A DNA stretch of 64,000 nt from Norana najaformis (taxonomy: Eukaryota > Annelida > Clitellata > Crassiclitellata > Hormogastridae): the NCBI GenBank assembly GCA_964023275.1, contig OZ029920.1, positions 2,829,956 through 2,893,955 of the forward strand, written 5' to 3'. Position 1 is the first letter of the stretch; every line of letters starts with the position of its first letter. The notes below the pieces were generated by a model. It ran no database searches. It was given only the letters and a program-made list of their open reading frames with translations, and was not told where the DNA came from. The position numbers and the translations under genes are program-made. Shown here in pieces: positions 1 through 10,649 of the stretch.

Positions 1-15
1 GGTTTTTTCGGTTAC

Positions 16-84
16 CACAGTTTGTCCGTGTAGAACCTGTAGGCAAATACTTTGCCACAGCGATCACACTGGTACCCCTCTTTA
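16..84 (-). other. possible C2H2 zinc-finger exon fragment
   Basis: On the minus strand a short open stretch reads YQCDRCGKVFAYRFYTDKLW, which has the C-x2-C and the GKVF core of a C2H2 zinc finger. The first zinc-binding histidine position is Leu instead, and a GT (GTAAC) follows directly, so this is either a decayed finger or the edge of an exon cut by the window end. No second finger is visible nearby. Confidence 0.25.
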
Positions 85-224
85 CCTGGTTACACACAAG
101 TATATAATGATATGCGTGTGCTTGTGTTTCGGCGAGGTTTTGAAGTTTTAAACTCCAAACTCTGCGTTTTCAGGAAAATCCATTGCCATAGCCAATGACA
201 GTTGGCTCAAGTACAAGGTTTAAT

Positions 225-430
225 GGATTTTGATACTTTCACGCCATATATTAATAAAAAGAAGTTTATATTTTAACCCCGATAAATTTCTCAGGTGAAG
301 GTCAGGTCGATCTCAACGTCCTTGGCCGGCAAAAGATGTCGTCAAACACGGCAATACTTCAATTTTTGGTTACGCTTAGACACCTTTATATAGCTTCCAC
401 TGCAGCTATGTATTCTTCAATTTGTTTACG
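225..430 (-). repeat. modular repeat, C-type unit
   Basis: Contains the order typical of this family in reverse orientation: GTCGATCTCAACG...GGC, AAGATGTCGT, then GGTTACGCTTAGACACCTTT at about 368-387, then a TATA-like AT stretch. This is the leftmost copy in the window. Confidence 0.6.
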
Positions 431-533
431 GACACCCGGAGTCAGCTTTTAAATCATTCGAAATTCAGGAGTATAACGCATCGAAGGACGCGAATTAAAG
501 GTGTGGAAGAATTGAATAACGATTAATATAGTA

Positions 534-613
534 GAAGTATCAATGTTTAACGACAATTTATGGCATCTTAAGCCGTTGACGTCGCTCTCCTGCTCTATCC
601 AGGCTTGCCTCTT
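534..613 (+). repeat. degenerate A-type repeat (5' part)
   Basis: Matches the A-type order TTTAACGAC...TATGGCATC...GCCGTTGACGTCGC...CTTTATCCAGGCTTG with many substitutions. It stops where the next LINE remnant begins, so the LINE probably inserted into or beside it. Confidence 0.55.
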
Positions 614-1010
614 ATTTAAAATTACACGACTAAGACTGGGTCGTGTCCTCTGCAATAACTGACTTAAAAACATGGGAATAAGTCCAACTGACGTCTGCTC
701 TGAGTGCCATGTGTCATAGTCCATAGAACATATTTTACTTGCATATAAAAAACAATATATCAAAAAATTAAGCCAAAAATATTATTATGAAAAGAAGGTA
801 GATTTTACATTTAAAAATATTCTTTCCATTCGGGATGTTTAACTTGAAGCTTTCGATATTATTAAGGGAATAATCAATGGTGAGATTTTGTAATTAATTT
901 ATGTTATTAAAATAAAAATAATGTACATATTATCTGTAGCTACAGTTAATAAATACATTTTATACCCTTGATGTGTGCCCTATAAATATATTCTATGTTA
1001 AGGTTTAATG
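612..1010 (+). mobile_element. non-LTR retrotransposon C-terminal remnant and 3' UTR
   Basis: The plus-strand frame starting near 614 reads KITRLRLGRVLCNN, then a C-x2-C ... STEHILLAC zinc-knuckle-like block interrupted by stop codons. This is the C-terminal region found after reverse transcriptase/RNase H in several LINE clades. The copy at 29300-29740 is the same family and less decayed. The 3' part ends in an AT-rich tail (CCCTATAAATATATT) resembling that at 27990-28040. Confidence 0.65.
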
Positions 1011-1149
1011 CAAATCTACAGAAAGCAAAGCTACAGGGAAACCATAGCTATACATTAGTAAATTGAATCAGTATAATCACCTGCAACAGTTTTACGGTCA
1101 AATATAAAATATTTTTTCTACATTAAACTTACTTAATTGCAAAAAAATT

Positions 1150-1285
1150 TCGATGGCAATCGATATAATATATTAGTACTTTATTGAAATATATCATTTG
1201 GATTAAATTGGCAATGAAATTAAAGATATATCTAAGAGAGGCCTAAATTTGTTAATGTTCATACAGCATATTATAATTGCAATAA
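1150..1285 (+). repeat. D-type dispersed repeat
   Basis: Shares TTTGGATTAAA...AACATCTAAGA..GGCCTAAAT...GCATAATA with 28960-29060 and 14955-15030. Function and class unknown; the matches are AT-rich and diverged. Confidence 0.4.
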
Positions 1286-1291
1286 TTATGG

Positions 1292-1450
1292 GTCATGGAA
1301 CCACCACCACACCCCATGGCATGTTGGAGCAATTTAATTCTACTGCTTGGTGACAGAGGCACTGTGTGCACCAACAACTTGTCCAGGGTTGTTACACGGA
1401 GTCGAACCCGCAACCGCATGATCATTGACCAAACGTGTTACCAATAGGTG
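1292..1450 (-). mobile_element. tRNA-derived SINE
   Basis: Read on the minus strand, it shows a tRNA-like head: an A-box-like TATTGGTAACACGT and a B box GCGGGTTCGACTCCG, spaced as in a tRNA gene. The intact pol III-type boxes and the lack of an ORF point to a SINE rather than a functional tRNA. Confidence 0.6.
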
Positions 1451-1497
1451 GCCGCGATACATCCATAACAGCGAATTATAGGAGTCTGCGTCTGGTT

Positions 1498-1600
1498 AAA
1501 CAGTTTGCACAAACAACTTGCCTAGGGTCGTTTCACGGAGTCGACCACGCAACCACGCATCATTGACCAAGGGCCTCACCGAAAGATCACCGAGCTGTAC
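1498..1600 (-). mobile_element. second, partial SINE of the same family
   Basis: Repeats the body of the preceding SINE (CAACAACTTGCCTAGGG, CACGGAGTCGA, CATCATTGACCA) in the same orientation but with a damaged B box. The two copies form a short tandem. Confidence 0.5.
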
Positions 1601-1679
1601 GAACGACCCTTGCCTCACTCTGTAGTAAAGTCGGAAGGCGATGTTCGGAGTTTCAATTCAATAATAACTATGTCACATA

Positions 1680-1925
1680 AGTATACGTTTTTATATTCAG
1701 TTTAATATGACATCTTATGGCTGTCTCGGCCGTTGGCTTGGGTTTGTAGTTCTTCAGTGCCATCGAATGAACGAAAATGTGGTTTATATAGAAACGAAAA
1801 ACAAGATTTAAAGGTGTCTAACGTCAGCCAATTACTAGTAGTATCAAAGGCTTAGCGACGTTTTGTGGCTGCCAGTGTCGTTGACGGCGACATTATTCTG
1901 ACGTTGGTTGGAATCATACTTGCCA
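1680..1925 (+). repeat. modular repeat, C-type unit leading into a TGAC microsatellite
   Basis: Holds the AAAGGTGTCTAACG box at about 1811 and TTAGCGACGTTTTGTGGCTG at 1853, followed by GACGTTGG...CTTGCCATTTACTGACTGAC. The same order with the same microsatellite recurs, inverted, at 26000-26150 and 31260-31460. Confidence 0.6.
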
Positions 1926-1928
1926 TTT

Positions 1929-2041
1929 ACTGACTGACTGACTGACAAACTGACTGACTGACTGACTGACTGACTGACTGACTGACTGACTGACTGACTG
2001 GCTGGCTGACTGACTGACTGACTGACTGACTGACTGACTGA
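1929..2041 (+). repeat. (GACT)n microsatellite
   Basis: About 28 units of GACT with a few interruptions (one CAAA, two GGCT). It sits at the end of a modular-repeat unit, at the homologous point where two other copies also carry it. Confidence 0.9.
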
Positions 2042-2820
2042 TTGGGGTAAATGGATCTTTTCTTAATCAATCAGAATCGTTGCAAATCATCAATGCATTG
2101 GTCTGAATTGCGAACCGAAAGAACTTCTCAACCAATGCAAGCCATTTCCGCCATGTCTGCCAGACTTCATGCCAATCACAACGTCGTTCAACGCTGAATA
2201 CTAAAGAAACATCCAGAATAATAAAATAAAGATACGATAAGGTACAATTGTAAGATGAGTGCAGTTTTAGATTCTCCAGAAAATAAGTATAAGGTCGACG
2301 TCTTTGTTTCCCAAAGTCACACGTGTAGCCCTACAGATCTACTTCTGGGTCGTACAGGTCCCCTGAGACTCTCGACCACTTCAGCCGCCATTAAACGCAA
2401 AAAAATATTCGACCGAATAATCGTTTTTGGTATTCGTCCGACTAAGTGAAATTGATTCGTTTACCTGTTGACCCTTCCCCAAAGGTCGACAGGAAATGTC
2501 CGACGGTTTACATTTGGGTGAGTTGTTCTAGCGGTGGCCGTCGTCCGGGTGTCAGAGCTGCTGGCAGAGATATCTTATGGACAATTATCCGATGAGACAC
2601 CGGTCTATAATTCACGAGGAGAGACCACAGTTGAGACCATTCAAACGGTTATTTCGGTCTTCGCTTCTATATAAGTGTTCGTTGTTTAAAGACACCTTAT
2701 GACTACCAAGTCTGTTGCCGTCGAACCCGACTTGCATAGTAGAACCCAGTATCATCACTGATTATATTAACGAGCCATTGAAGAGAAATGGGGAACATAA
2801 TAACATCGGAAAAATCGATT
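2042..2820. repeat. degenerate modular repeats, no gene
   Basis: Contains recognisable but decayed modules (GTCGACAGGAAATGTC, GGCTATATAAG-type AT blocks, AAAGACACCTTATGACTACC at about 2690). No ORF with codon structure or domain similarity was seen. Confidence 0.4.
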
Positions 2821-2867
2821 TAAAGGTGTCTAACTAATAATCTATTATTATTAGCAGTTATTTGCAC

Positions 2868-3003
2868 AGTTATCTGACTGCAGTTTGCTTTGTATAGTTA
2901 AATAACATATATATATATATAATATATATATATATAGTTATCTGACTTCAGTTTATATATATATATCAGTTAACTATACAAAGCAAATTGCAGTCAGATA
3001 ACT
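2868..3003. repeat. 34-bp inverted repeat around a TA-rich loop
   Basis: Arms 2868-2901 (AGTTATCTGACTGCAGTTTG...) and 2970-3003 are reverse complements with one mismatch. The 68-bp loop is mostly TATATA. A further partial copy of the arm (TAGTTATCTGACTTCAG) lies inside the loop. Confidence 0.9.
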
Positions 3004-3099
3004 ATATATATATATAGTTATATATATATAGTTATATATATATATATATCATATCCGTTCGTTGCAATTATTGGCAGCAGCTTGTGATCAAATGTGAGA

Positions 3100-3720
3100 A
3101 AAGGTGGAATTCAACGGCCGTGGCAGCCGTAAGATGTCGTTAAACAATGGAAACTATTATGAATCGAACGATCTCTTCCACTGCCTTTAGTCTGGTGGTG
3201 ACAGATCGAAGTCTGGATAAAGGAGGGAGCAACGCAATTCATCTTCATTCTTACACAGTGTCATTAAACAGAAACTACCCATCCTACCTAATCGCAGTGA
3301 ATTTCACAAACCTAAGGTCCATAAGGGGGTAAAGTCGATGTCAACGGCGGTGGTAGCCAAAAGAGAAAACTAAATGTATATGTTCGTGTTTCTCTATAAC
3401 GACTATATGTCTTCGCCCCTGCTTAAATTTCAGTGAATTTATCGTGTGAGGTCCTTCACAACGACTGCGCGTTTTAAATGGATGGACATCACGCTTATTA
3501 AGGTCCCCGTGTACGGACCGTGCTAGTCCGAGATTAAAATATCTTAAATTTAAATACATTCGGTATGAGAACCGAAATCCTCAAGCGCAGAGATGCCTTG
3601 ACGTATGATCTCGCTTAGCACTGAATACTAATGACATTAATAATACTACATTTGGACACCTTTAAACCGCTCTTATACGACGATATATAAATATGTAGTC
3701 AATTTCGCATAATCGTCAAT
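3100..3720 (-). repeat. long higher-order repeat copy 1 (matches 17880-18460)
   Basis: Colinear over about 600 bp with 17880-18460: B-type block, TTTCACAAACC, TCAGTGAATTT, GTGAGGTCC, TCAAGGTCCCCGTGTA / TTAAGGTCCCCGTGTA, GGACACCTTTAAA and a following TATA-rich stretch occur in the same order and spacing. Divergence is substantial, so the duplication is old. Confidence 0.75.
3169..3279 (-). repeat. B-type module
   Basis: CCACTGCCTTTAGTC...TGGATAAAGGAGG...CATTAAACAGAAACTAC; lies inside the long copy 3100-3720. Confidence 0.7.
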
Positions 3721-3949
3721 TTTTCAAGCTATCTTTACAAGGTAGAGGCCAACATTATCTGAGCAAATGAATCGAACGCTGAAGAGCGATTGCAGCCTGA
3801 ACAAGTGGAGCACAGTAGGCCTCTGTCCAACCACAGAAAGACTGGTTAAACTGGTCATTTGATCAACTTTCTGATCGACTTTTGAAGGCCAATGCAAAGA
3901 ATGAATAATGAGGGTAGATCCATGTGTCCACTCTGGCCATTCACCATTC

Positions 3950-4700
3950 CAAAACTCAGATGGGGTTGGAATGGCAGACGTTGTTACCTTTCATAAAACT
4001 TCCTTGTGAAAGGAACTTAGAAAACGACTGGTGTCTCAGATTAAAGGCGGTAGTTCCTGAGTTACGAGATGTTGAATGGTAGTGCAGAGAGAGAGAGAGG
4101 GAGAGAGAGAGAGAGAGAGGGTGAGGAAGGGAGAGAGAGAGAGAGAGGGAGAGGGAGAGAGAGAGAGAGGGAGAGGGAGGGAGAGGGAGAGAGAGAGGGA
4201 GGGAAAGGGAGAGAGTCCTTAGTTAAAAAAGACACAAACAGGGAACGTAAGAGGTAGAGTCGCATGCCGAGACAAAGCTTTAAAGCAAGCGTTGCCTCCC
4301 TTAAGGAGGCTGCCAATCCTGAATCTTCAGTTGAGAGAACGGACACTAGGGGCAGAATTGGTAACGAACGATCTTTTTAGCCTACACCGAAATTAGGTGT
4401 AGAGATGTGGGTGACTGAGGGAATAGAACTGGGTTGGAGTTACCCCATCCTCCAAGTTACCTACAAATCGAACGGTACCATTTCGAGAAAATTTTGTGAC
4501 ACATTGCGGCTGTTTTAGCCGTTAACATTGACCTTATACCACTCATGTTTTTTTAACTCAACATCGACTGAACGAGAAAGAGGAATATATAATCCCTCTA
4601 AACACGATTTAAAGGTGTCTAAGAGTAACCTCATATTCGTAAAACCACGTGTTTCGCTATAAGCAAACGGCGTCCAGAGCCGTTGACGTAGACCGTAATT
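3950..4700 (+). repeat. long higher-order repeat copy (matches 6270-6870)
   Basis: GGAACTTAGA, GAGTTACGAGATGT, AGGGAACG, AAGAGGTAGAGTC, GTTGCCTCCC, AATCTTCA.TTGAGA, GGACACTA and the TTTAAAGGTGT box occur in the same order at 6270-6870. A segment of it is also present at 22465-22600 and, inverted, at 21450-21620 and 63750-63900. In this copy a (GA)n tract has expanded in the middle. Confidence 0.75.
4087..4216 (+). repeat. imperfect (GA)n / (GGGA)n tract
   Basis: Purine-only for about 130 bp (GAGAGAGAGGGAGA...). The apparent Arg/Glu-rich and Ser/Leu-rich reading frames across it are artefacts of the repeat. Confidence 0.95.
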
Positions 4701-4879
4701 TATCCTGCAATAAATCGTTTACGTATATAGGCTCCCTTGTCATTCACCTCTTTTAACGAATAAAATGTATAAAAAGACGGTTAAAGTAAGGTGAAGCCGG
4801 GTCGACTTTAGGCTGTGTTTAGCGGTTTAACACTTTAGCTTCGCCTTCTCGACGTTATTAATGCCTATTTTTTTCAAAC

Positions 4880-5060
4880 AATAGTGTGAGATTAGACTAG
4901 AAATCTAGGGCTACATTGTGTCAACGGCGCTGGCAACCATAGTTTGTTATATGCTCGATTCTATTAATGATCTTAGGTTACACTTAGACACCTTTAAATA
5001 CTTGGATTTGAACATTATGTATAACTAGTATACGTTATATATAACTAATTGTCTTTCTAT
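4880..5060 (-). repeat. C-type modular unit
   Basis: GTCAACGGCGCTGGCAACC, then GATTCTATTAATGATCTTAGG and TTACACTTAGACACCTTTAA: the canonical reverse order of the family. Confidence 0.65.
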
Positions 5061-5160
5061 CTTCACATTTTCTGAAAAGCTTTCTATATGTCAGGAAAGG
5101 TTGAATTAAACGCCCTGTTGTTAAAGAACGGTTACAAAAACCAATCACACATATTCACTG

Positions 5161-5272
5161 AATCGCTTGCAACTGTTCCACTGCCTTTGATCGGTCGAGT
5201 GATGCCAGTTCAAAGACTGGATAAAGGATGAGGCCAACGCAAATCAACTTCGTTATAACTCAGCGTCGTTAA
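5161..5272 (-). repeat. B-type module
   Basis: AATCGCTTGCAAC..TTCCACTGCCTTT ... GGATAAAGGATGAGG ... TCAGCGTCGTTAA; diverged. Confidence 0.65.
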
Positions 5273-5804
5273 CCCTATCCTACCTAATCGTCGGTAGCAC
5301 CCTGATTGCTATAACCTAAGATGTGAGGAAACGTTGAAGGCAAGATGTCGTTAAACATTCGATGCTACTAATTAATGCCTGGTAGGGTAGGCTCTACAAA
5401 AATGTCTTCCAATCCTCGTCAACTGCATTGTATGCCATGAGATGTCGTTTAACTTTAGAAGCTGATAATACTAGCTAAAGTGACGAGGAAGACTTTGCAC
5501 ATATTTTGAATATAAATATAAAATAAAATACATTAATTAAAACTTTTAAACAGAAACTATAATAATCGTAAATTGCGATGAATAGACGTCTCAAGGAAGG
5601 GAAGCACCTATGGGTACATGTGACCGATGTTACCCTAAAAACGTTAGGTAGCGTAGAAATCAACAGCCCTTGCAGTTGGAAGCCTTTAAACGAACGATTC
5701 TGTTACTATAAGATCACGCTTACACGCTACCTTAAGAGAGTACTAGTCACTCCAGGCTGTTGCCCGGCGCTTTTTGAATTTCTTCACTTTGACTTATTCA
5801 GTTA

Positions 5805-6080
5805 GCACTGGGCAAAACCTCCTCCCTCTCGGGAGTGGCCCGGAGGCGGACTCATGCACAAGACACTCGTCCATCAAGTATATCGATACAGTGTCCGTCA
5901 CCAGTTCAGAGTCTGCTGTAGTGCCCTCGCCCTTCGCCCCTGGGTCGGGGGTTCCAGGTTTTCACCCTGCACGCAACAGGGCGACACACTCCGAGCCGAT
6001 TGCTTGCTTTGCAGGCGACCGCATGACACTCTCCAGTTCGACCACGGCCACAGGCACCCGCCCCAGACAGGCTTACACAC
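5805..6080. other. GC-rich island, unassigned
   Basis: Clearly richer in G+C than everything around it and open in three frames (two plus, one minus) for 80-117 codons. None of the three conceptual products has a domain or codon pattern I recognise. It could be a fragment of a transposon gene. Flanking sequence is modular repeat. Confidence 0.3.
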
Positions 6081-6234
6081 CGTTAAGTGTAAAGTCGACG
6101 TTAGCGACTCTTGTCGTTGAGCTTTGAATAATGAGGCGCAATTCGCAACATATGGAGCCAATTGAGTAATTCCGGTGCTAGCTGAATTCTAAGTCGTACT
6201 AAGGCTGTCACGTGCTGCTAGTAACAACATCGAC

Positions 6235-6880
6235 TTGTATGATCTAGCTGTGCCCTGCACGAAAGAGGCAGTGACTGTTCATAAGATTTCCTTTTCCCAG
6301 GAACTTAGAGAACTACTCGTGTCATCGATTAATGGCGATAGTTTCAGAGTTACGAGATGTAGAAAGGTGGTGAAGATAAAACCCCTAGTAAAGAAAGCAC
6401 ATATAAAGGGAACGACTCTTGCGGTTAAAGGAACGAAATCTGTTCTCAGCAAAGCCATCCTTGGGACGTTGTCCATCCGGGTTCCGTGGAAGAGGTAGAG
6501 TCTAACCCCTAGAATGACCTTTATCCTGTTGCCTCCCATAACGAAGCGGCTAGTCCTAAATCTTCAATTGAGATACAGGACACTACGGCCCAGAGGTCTT
6601 ACGGAACGGCCATTTTAGCCTAGACTGAATCCGATGTTAAGGTGTTGGTGGTTTAGGGCATACCAATGACATTCAACTCCACCAAGTTACATACATTGCG
6701 TTGCACAGTGTTTAGCGACACCTTACGGCTCTCATTGGCTAATTAACATCAAACTTACAGTACCTGTCAACAATCTGGAGGCATTATTTAGCGAAACTGT
6801 TATATATAATATAGTAAAGAAACGATTTAAAGGTGTTTAAGTGCAACGAGTGACGTCATGAGCGCTTCGGCGCGTGTTTG
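6235..6880 (+). repeat. long higher-order repeat copy (partner of 3950-4700)
   Basis: Colinear with 3950-4700 without the (GA)n expansion, and ends with the box CGATTTAAAGGTGTTTAAGT. The distance between the two copies is about 2.25 kb. Confidence 0.75.
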
Positions 6881-7199
6881 CAGCGACCTTATTATAGTTC
6901 GAAAATTAGCGATATTTCATCGTTTCTATGATTAATATACTTACGTTCCTTTCTAAAACTATGTTGCAATCACTACGGATTATTCAAAGATTCCAGCAAT
7001 CTTTCTCTGGATTTTATCCGTTGCTCTATTTTTGAATATTTGTGGGTAGAAATTCTCAACCGTTAATGCTTGTTTACACGCGAACTCAGTTACTGTCACT
7101 GCGCTCTGGTGTGTATTCCGTTGAGCGACAGGTTCGGAAAATACTGTTTAAACTACAAATATGGCTAGAGAAACGATTTCGAACACCGCATAGAAAAAT

Positions 7200-7669
7200 T
7201 GTTCGATCTGAGAATTCTGGAACTCTTAACCATGGACCACCAAGGGAGGCTGACCATCGCGTTGGTAGTAGAGTCACGGCAGGATGCCTAAATGTAAACT
7301 CAGCGAAAAACAAATCTGCTGGGCTGCAGATTATTATTCAGCAGCATGATTTAGATGTGCTAGCCCTGTGTGAAACTCATCATGAGGATTGAAACGATAT
7401 CACTTTGCGGCTAATTACTTCACCTGGTTACAAATGTATTGATGTGTCTCGTTCTTCTCGGCTTCGACCTCCCTGCGGTTCCTGAGACGGTATGGCTGCT
7501 GCTGGGGCACGGAAGGGCATCTCGGGGTTAGACGCATTTTTGGAGGAGTTGCAATAATACATCGAGACACGTTTAAAGCTAGGAGAATACCTTTTGACTT
7601 TGAACCTACAACATTTGAAATTGTCGCAGCCAACCTGTCATCTGTTAGATCCAACATTGTGATGGCATC
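7200..7669 (+). mobile_element. LINE endonuclease-domain fragment
   Basis: Reads CLNVNSAKNKSAGL, LDVLALCETH, then after a TGA stop NDITLRLITSPGYKC and, in a shifted frame from 7540, FGGVAIIHRD. These blocks are the N-terminal AP-endonuclease signature of CR1/L2-type non-LTR retrotransposons. It carries at least one stop and one frameshift and is cut at 7670 by a Tc1/mariner element. Confidence 0.75.
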
Positions 7670-7671
7670 TA

Positions 7672-8092
7672 CACTGTGTCCGGAAAAATTCCAAGACTTT
7701 ACGGTAAATATGAAAATAATTAGTAAACATTAATCGATTTTTAAAATTCCAAAATCAGTTTAATCCTGAAATATTATTGAACTATAATTTATGTTCAAAA
7801 TGTCCGCCATTGGCTTCAACGCAAGCTTCGAGACGTACACGCCACTGACTAACAGCAGCATCGACGACCAGTTGATCAAGTTCATCCCAAGCATTAACAA
7901 TTCGCTCGCGGAGTTCTTCGATGTTTCTGACCTTTGTCTTGTATACTTTCTCCTGCATTATTCCCCAAATTTTATAATCAACAGGATTTAAGTCCGGACT
8001 GTTTGGAGGTTTTTAAATTTTTAAATTGATTATTATCTACTATAGTTTTTTCATTCATATTTTAGAGCCTTGGAATTTTTCCGGACACAGTG
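7672..8092 (-). mobile_element. Tc1/mariner-type transposon, internally deleted
   Basis: Flanked by TA on both sides and bounded by CACTGTGTCCGGAAAAATTC and its reverse complement. The minus strand still encodes the end of a DDE transposase: SPDLNPVDYKIWG, holding the third catalytic Asp, then a helix-rich tail to VEANGGHFE at about 7795-8010. The first two catalytic Asp residues and the DNA-binding part are missing, so it is non-autonomous. The element interrupts the LINE fragment to its left. A shorter relative lies at 57516-57897. Confidence 0.85.
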
Positions 8093-8094
8093 TA

Positions 8095-8192
8095 GTTTCT
8101 GTCTAACGACGCTGAGTCATAACGAAGTTGTTTAGCATCGCCCTCCTCTTTTATCCAGGCTTCAGACTGGCACTACCCGACTAAAAGCAGGA
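8095..8192 (+). repeat. B-type module
   Basis: GTCTAACGACGCTGAGTCATAACG ... CATCGCCCTCC ... CCCGACTAAA; abuts the right end of the mariner element. Confidence 0.7.
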
Positions 8193-8380
8193 CTTTCTTA
8201 AATAGCTATTCATTACCAGTACTTATAATTATAATCCATGACAATATAGCGACATAGTGTCAGCTGTCTGGGACATTTCTTGACAGTAATTACATTATCC
8301 TATTTTTAACGACATCTTCTGGTTGCAAGAGTCGTTAACACCGACATTCCCCGTATATTATATGGGTCTTGAGTAGACAT

Positions 8381-8505
8381 CTAGCGGTTAGTAGTAGTTC
8401 CTCAGTTTAACGACAACATATAGCATAAATGCCGTTGCCGTCGCCCTCCTCCTTTATCCAGGCTTGGGACTGGCACTACCCCCAAACAAGGCAGCGGCTG
8501 AGTCA
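8381..8505 (+). repeat. A-type module
   Basis: The CTAGCGGTTAGT that precedes it recurs right after it at 8508, followed by a second truncated CCTCAGTTTAAC start, so this is a partial tandem duplication. Confidence 0.8.
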
Positions 8506-8529
8506 ACCTAGCGGTTAGTTAGTATTTCC

Positions 8530-8790
8530 TCAGTTTAACTCTATATATACCGTTGAATAAATCGATTTAAAGGTGTCCAAAGAGAACCTGCTATTTTGGG
8601 GCATCGAGTGTTCAGCGACATCCTTTGGCGGCCAGAGCCGAAGACTTCAGCTTAATTTTGAACACAAAACGCACATTTCGTGCCATGCCAAACGTTTAAT
8701 TCTTGTTCTTAACCTAACGATTGAACAAAAATGAGGAATGCAAAACTTTGGAAAAAGCGATTTAATTCTTACTTCCATCCTAGCGATTGG
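8530..8790 (+). repeat. C-type modular units
   Basis: Box CGATTTAAAGGTGTCCAAAG at about 8562, then TCAGCGACATCCTTTGGCGGC, then a second decayed box (GCGATTTAATTC) at 8757. Confidence 0.6.
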
Positions 8791-8794
8791 TAGT

Positions 8795-8901
8795 AGTTTG
8801 CATCTAGCGAAGTTGTGTCATAACAACGATGGTTAGCGTCGACCTTCTCTTTAATCCAGAGTTGGGACTGACACCACCTGAGTAAAGACAGAGGCAGAGC
8901 G
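8795..8901 (+). repeat. B-type module
   Basis: CTAGCGAAGTTGTGTCATAAC ... GGGACTGACACCACCTGAGTAAA. Confidence 0.65.
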
Positions 8902-9157
8902 ATTAGTTTCCAGAGTTAAATCGCCTATTCCGACGTTATGTCCAATGGATGGTAAAAACGAACTACCTTGAAAATACAATTAGGTCGACGTTAAAACGAC
9001 TTCTGTTGATATTGGGCCAACCGTTTATCCGACTACTTCTCTTTTTTGAATCATTCGGTTCTGTTATTAAAAGCTGTATATGTTAGACGAGATCGATGTC
9101 GACGGCCTTGACAGGTGTTAGAAGGCGCTAACATTCGCCACGACTACTAGGCCTAAT

Positions 9158-9705
9158 CCTCCCTCCCTCCCTCCCTCCCTCCCTCCCTCCCTCCCTCCCT
9201 CCCTCCCTCCCTCCCTCCCTCCCTCCCTCCCTCCCTCCCTCCCTCCCTCCCTCCCTCCCTCCCTCCCTCCCTCCCTCCCTCCCTCCCTCCCTCCCTCCCT
9301 CCCTCCCTCCCTCCCTCCCTCCCTCCCTCCCTCCCTCCCTCCCTCCCTCCCTCCCTCCCTCCCTCCCTCCCTCCCTCCCTCCCTCCCTCCCTCCCTCCCT
9401 CCCTCCCTCCCTCCCTCCCTCCCTCCCTCCCTCCCTCCCTCCCTCCCTCCCTCCCTCCCTCCCTCCCTCCCTCCCTCCCTCCCTCCCTCCCTCCCTCCCT
9501 CCCTCCCTCCCTCCCTCCCTCCCTCCCTCCCTCCCTCCCTCCCTCCCTCCCTCCCTCCCTCCCTCCCTCCCTCCCTCCCTCCCTCCCTCCCTCCCTCCCT
9601 CCCTCCCTCCCTCCCTCCCTCCCTCCCTCCCTCCCTCCCTCCCTCCCTCCCTCCCTCCCTCCCTCCCTCCCTCCCTCCCTCCCTCCCTCCCTCCCTCCCT
9701 CCCTC
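9158..9705 (+). repeat. (CCCT)137 uninterrupted microsatellite
   Basis: 548 bp of CCCT with no interruption that I can find. The minus strand is (GGGA)n, which can form G-quadruplexes and triplex DNA. The 222-codon Gly-Arg-Glu-Gly reading frame across it is not a gene. The exact length may be an assembly product. Confidence 0.97.
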
Positions 9706-10649
9706 TAAAATATAGGGGAGTTAACGGCCGGCATGGATGAGTAAATATATGTTCCATTATGTGGTTAACTCTCCTGTGATAAAACACAATAGACAAATTT
9801 TCACAATAGACTTCGGCAGCCTTTAATTCTTTAAGATGTCATTAAACATTGGAAACTACTACTATAAACCACAAGTCACGAATAATTACTTTGCATAAAT
9901 ATAAGTATAAAATTTTAAATATAAAGCTTCTGATCACACAACTTTCTGCCACTTATTGCGGCATTATATAATGTCTCGTTGGCGTTGGGTCGCCGCTTTT
10001 ATTCAAATGGCCCACACCTTTTATTCGCTTTCATCGACGCTATTTACATTTTGTCTAATCGCTTTGGTCAATTCACTTTAACTTCCGAGGAAATACTTGA
10101 CGACTTTGGCAGCAAGATGTGTTTAAACACAGAATTATTATGCAAAATAAAAAGTTGTATTGTGTTAATTACAGTCGATGAGAACGGCCCTGGCGGTCAA
10201 AAGAAGTAGTTAAAATCTGGACACTACGACTACTAGGGTAACAATGCCTTAACAAAGAGACCCAACTGATTCATTGAACGAATTTTCTGCAACCTCTGCA
10301 GCCTTTTGCTTATCTAAAAAAATAATCGGAGAATTTCTATAGCGCCACTGTCAGAATGCTCAAACTTCAACCGATGGTTGCTTTTTAAGCAACATCGATG
10401 TGCATCCGAAAAACAGGGTGACCCCTTTTCGCAAATTCTAACGGGAAATCTGAAAAGACGCCGAAAAATTCTATTTAGGTGGAAACTGGGTTAATTGCCT
10501 AGACCTCCCTGCACGCGTCGATGTCGGGCTAATCAGAACTGTTACTGTGAATTCCCAGGACTTAAAATTGTTTATGGGGAAAAGATATATTTTGTTAGAG
10601 ACAGGTTTTAATCAATGGGGAAAGCTACCCTTCCTTCTGCATGTAATAC

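Noticed and set aside
4062-4346. Arg/Glu-rich and Ser/Leu-rich frames on opposite strands
   Set aside because: Artefacts of the (GA)n tract.
7791-7991. 66-codon plus-strand frame
   Set aside because: Antisense shadow of the Tc1/mariner transposase remnant.
9128-9796. 222-codon minus-strand frame of repeated Gly-Arg-Glu-Gly
   Set aside because: Produced wholly by the (CCCT)n tetranucleotide repeat; a 4-bp repeat is open in all frames if it lacks stops.
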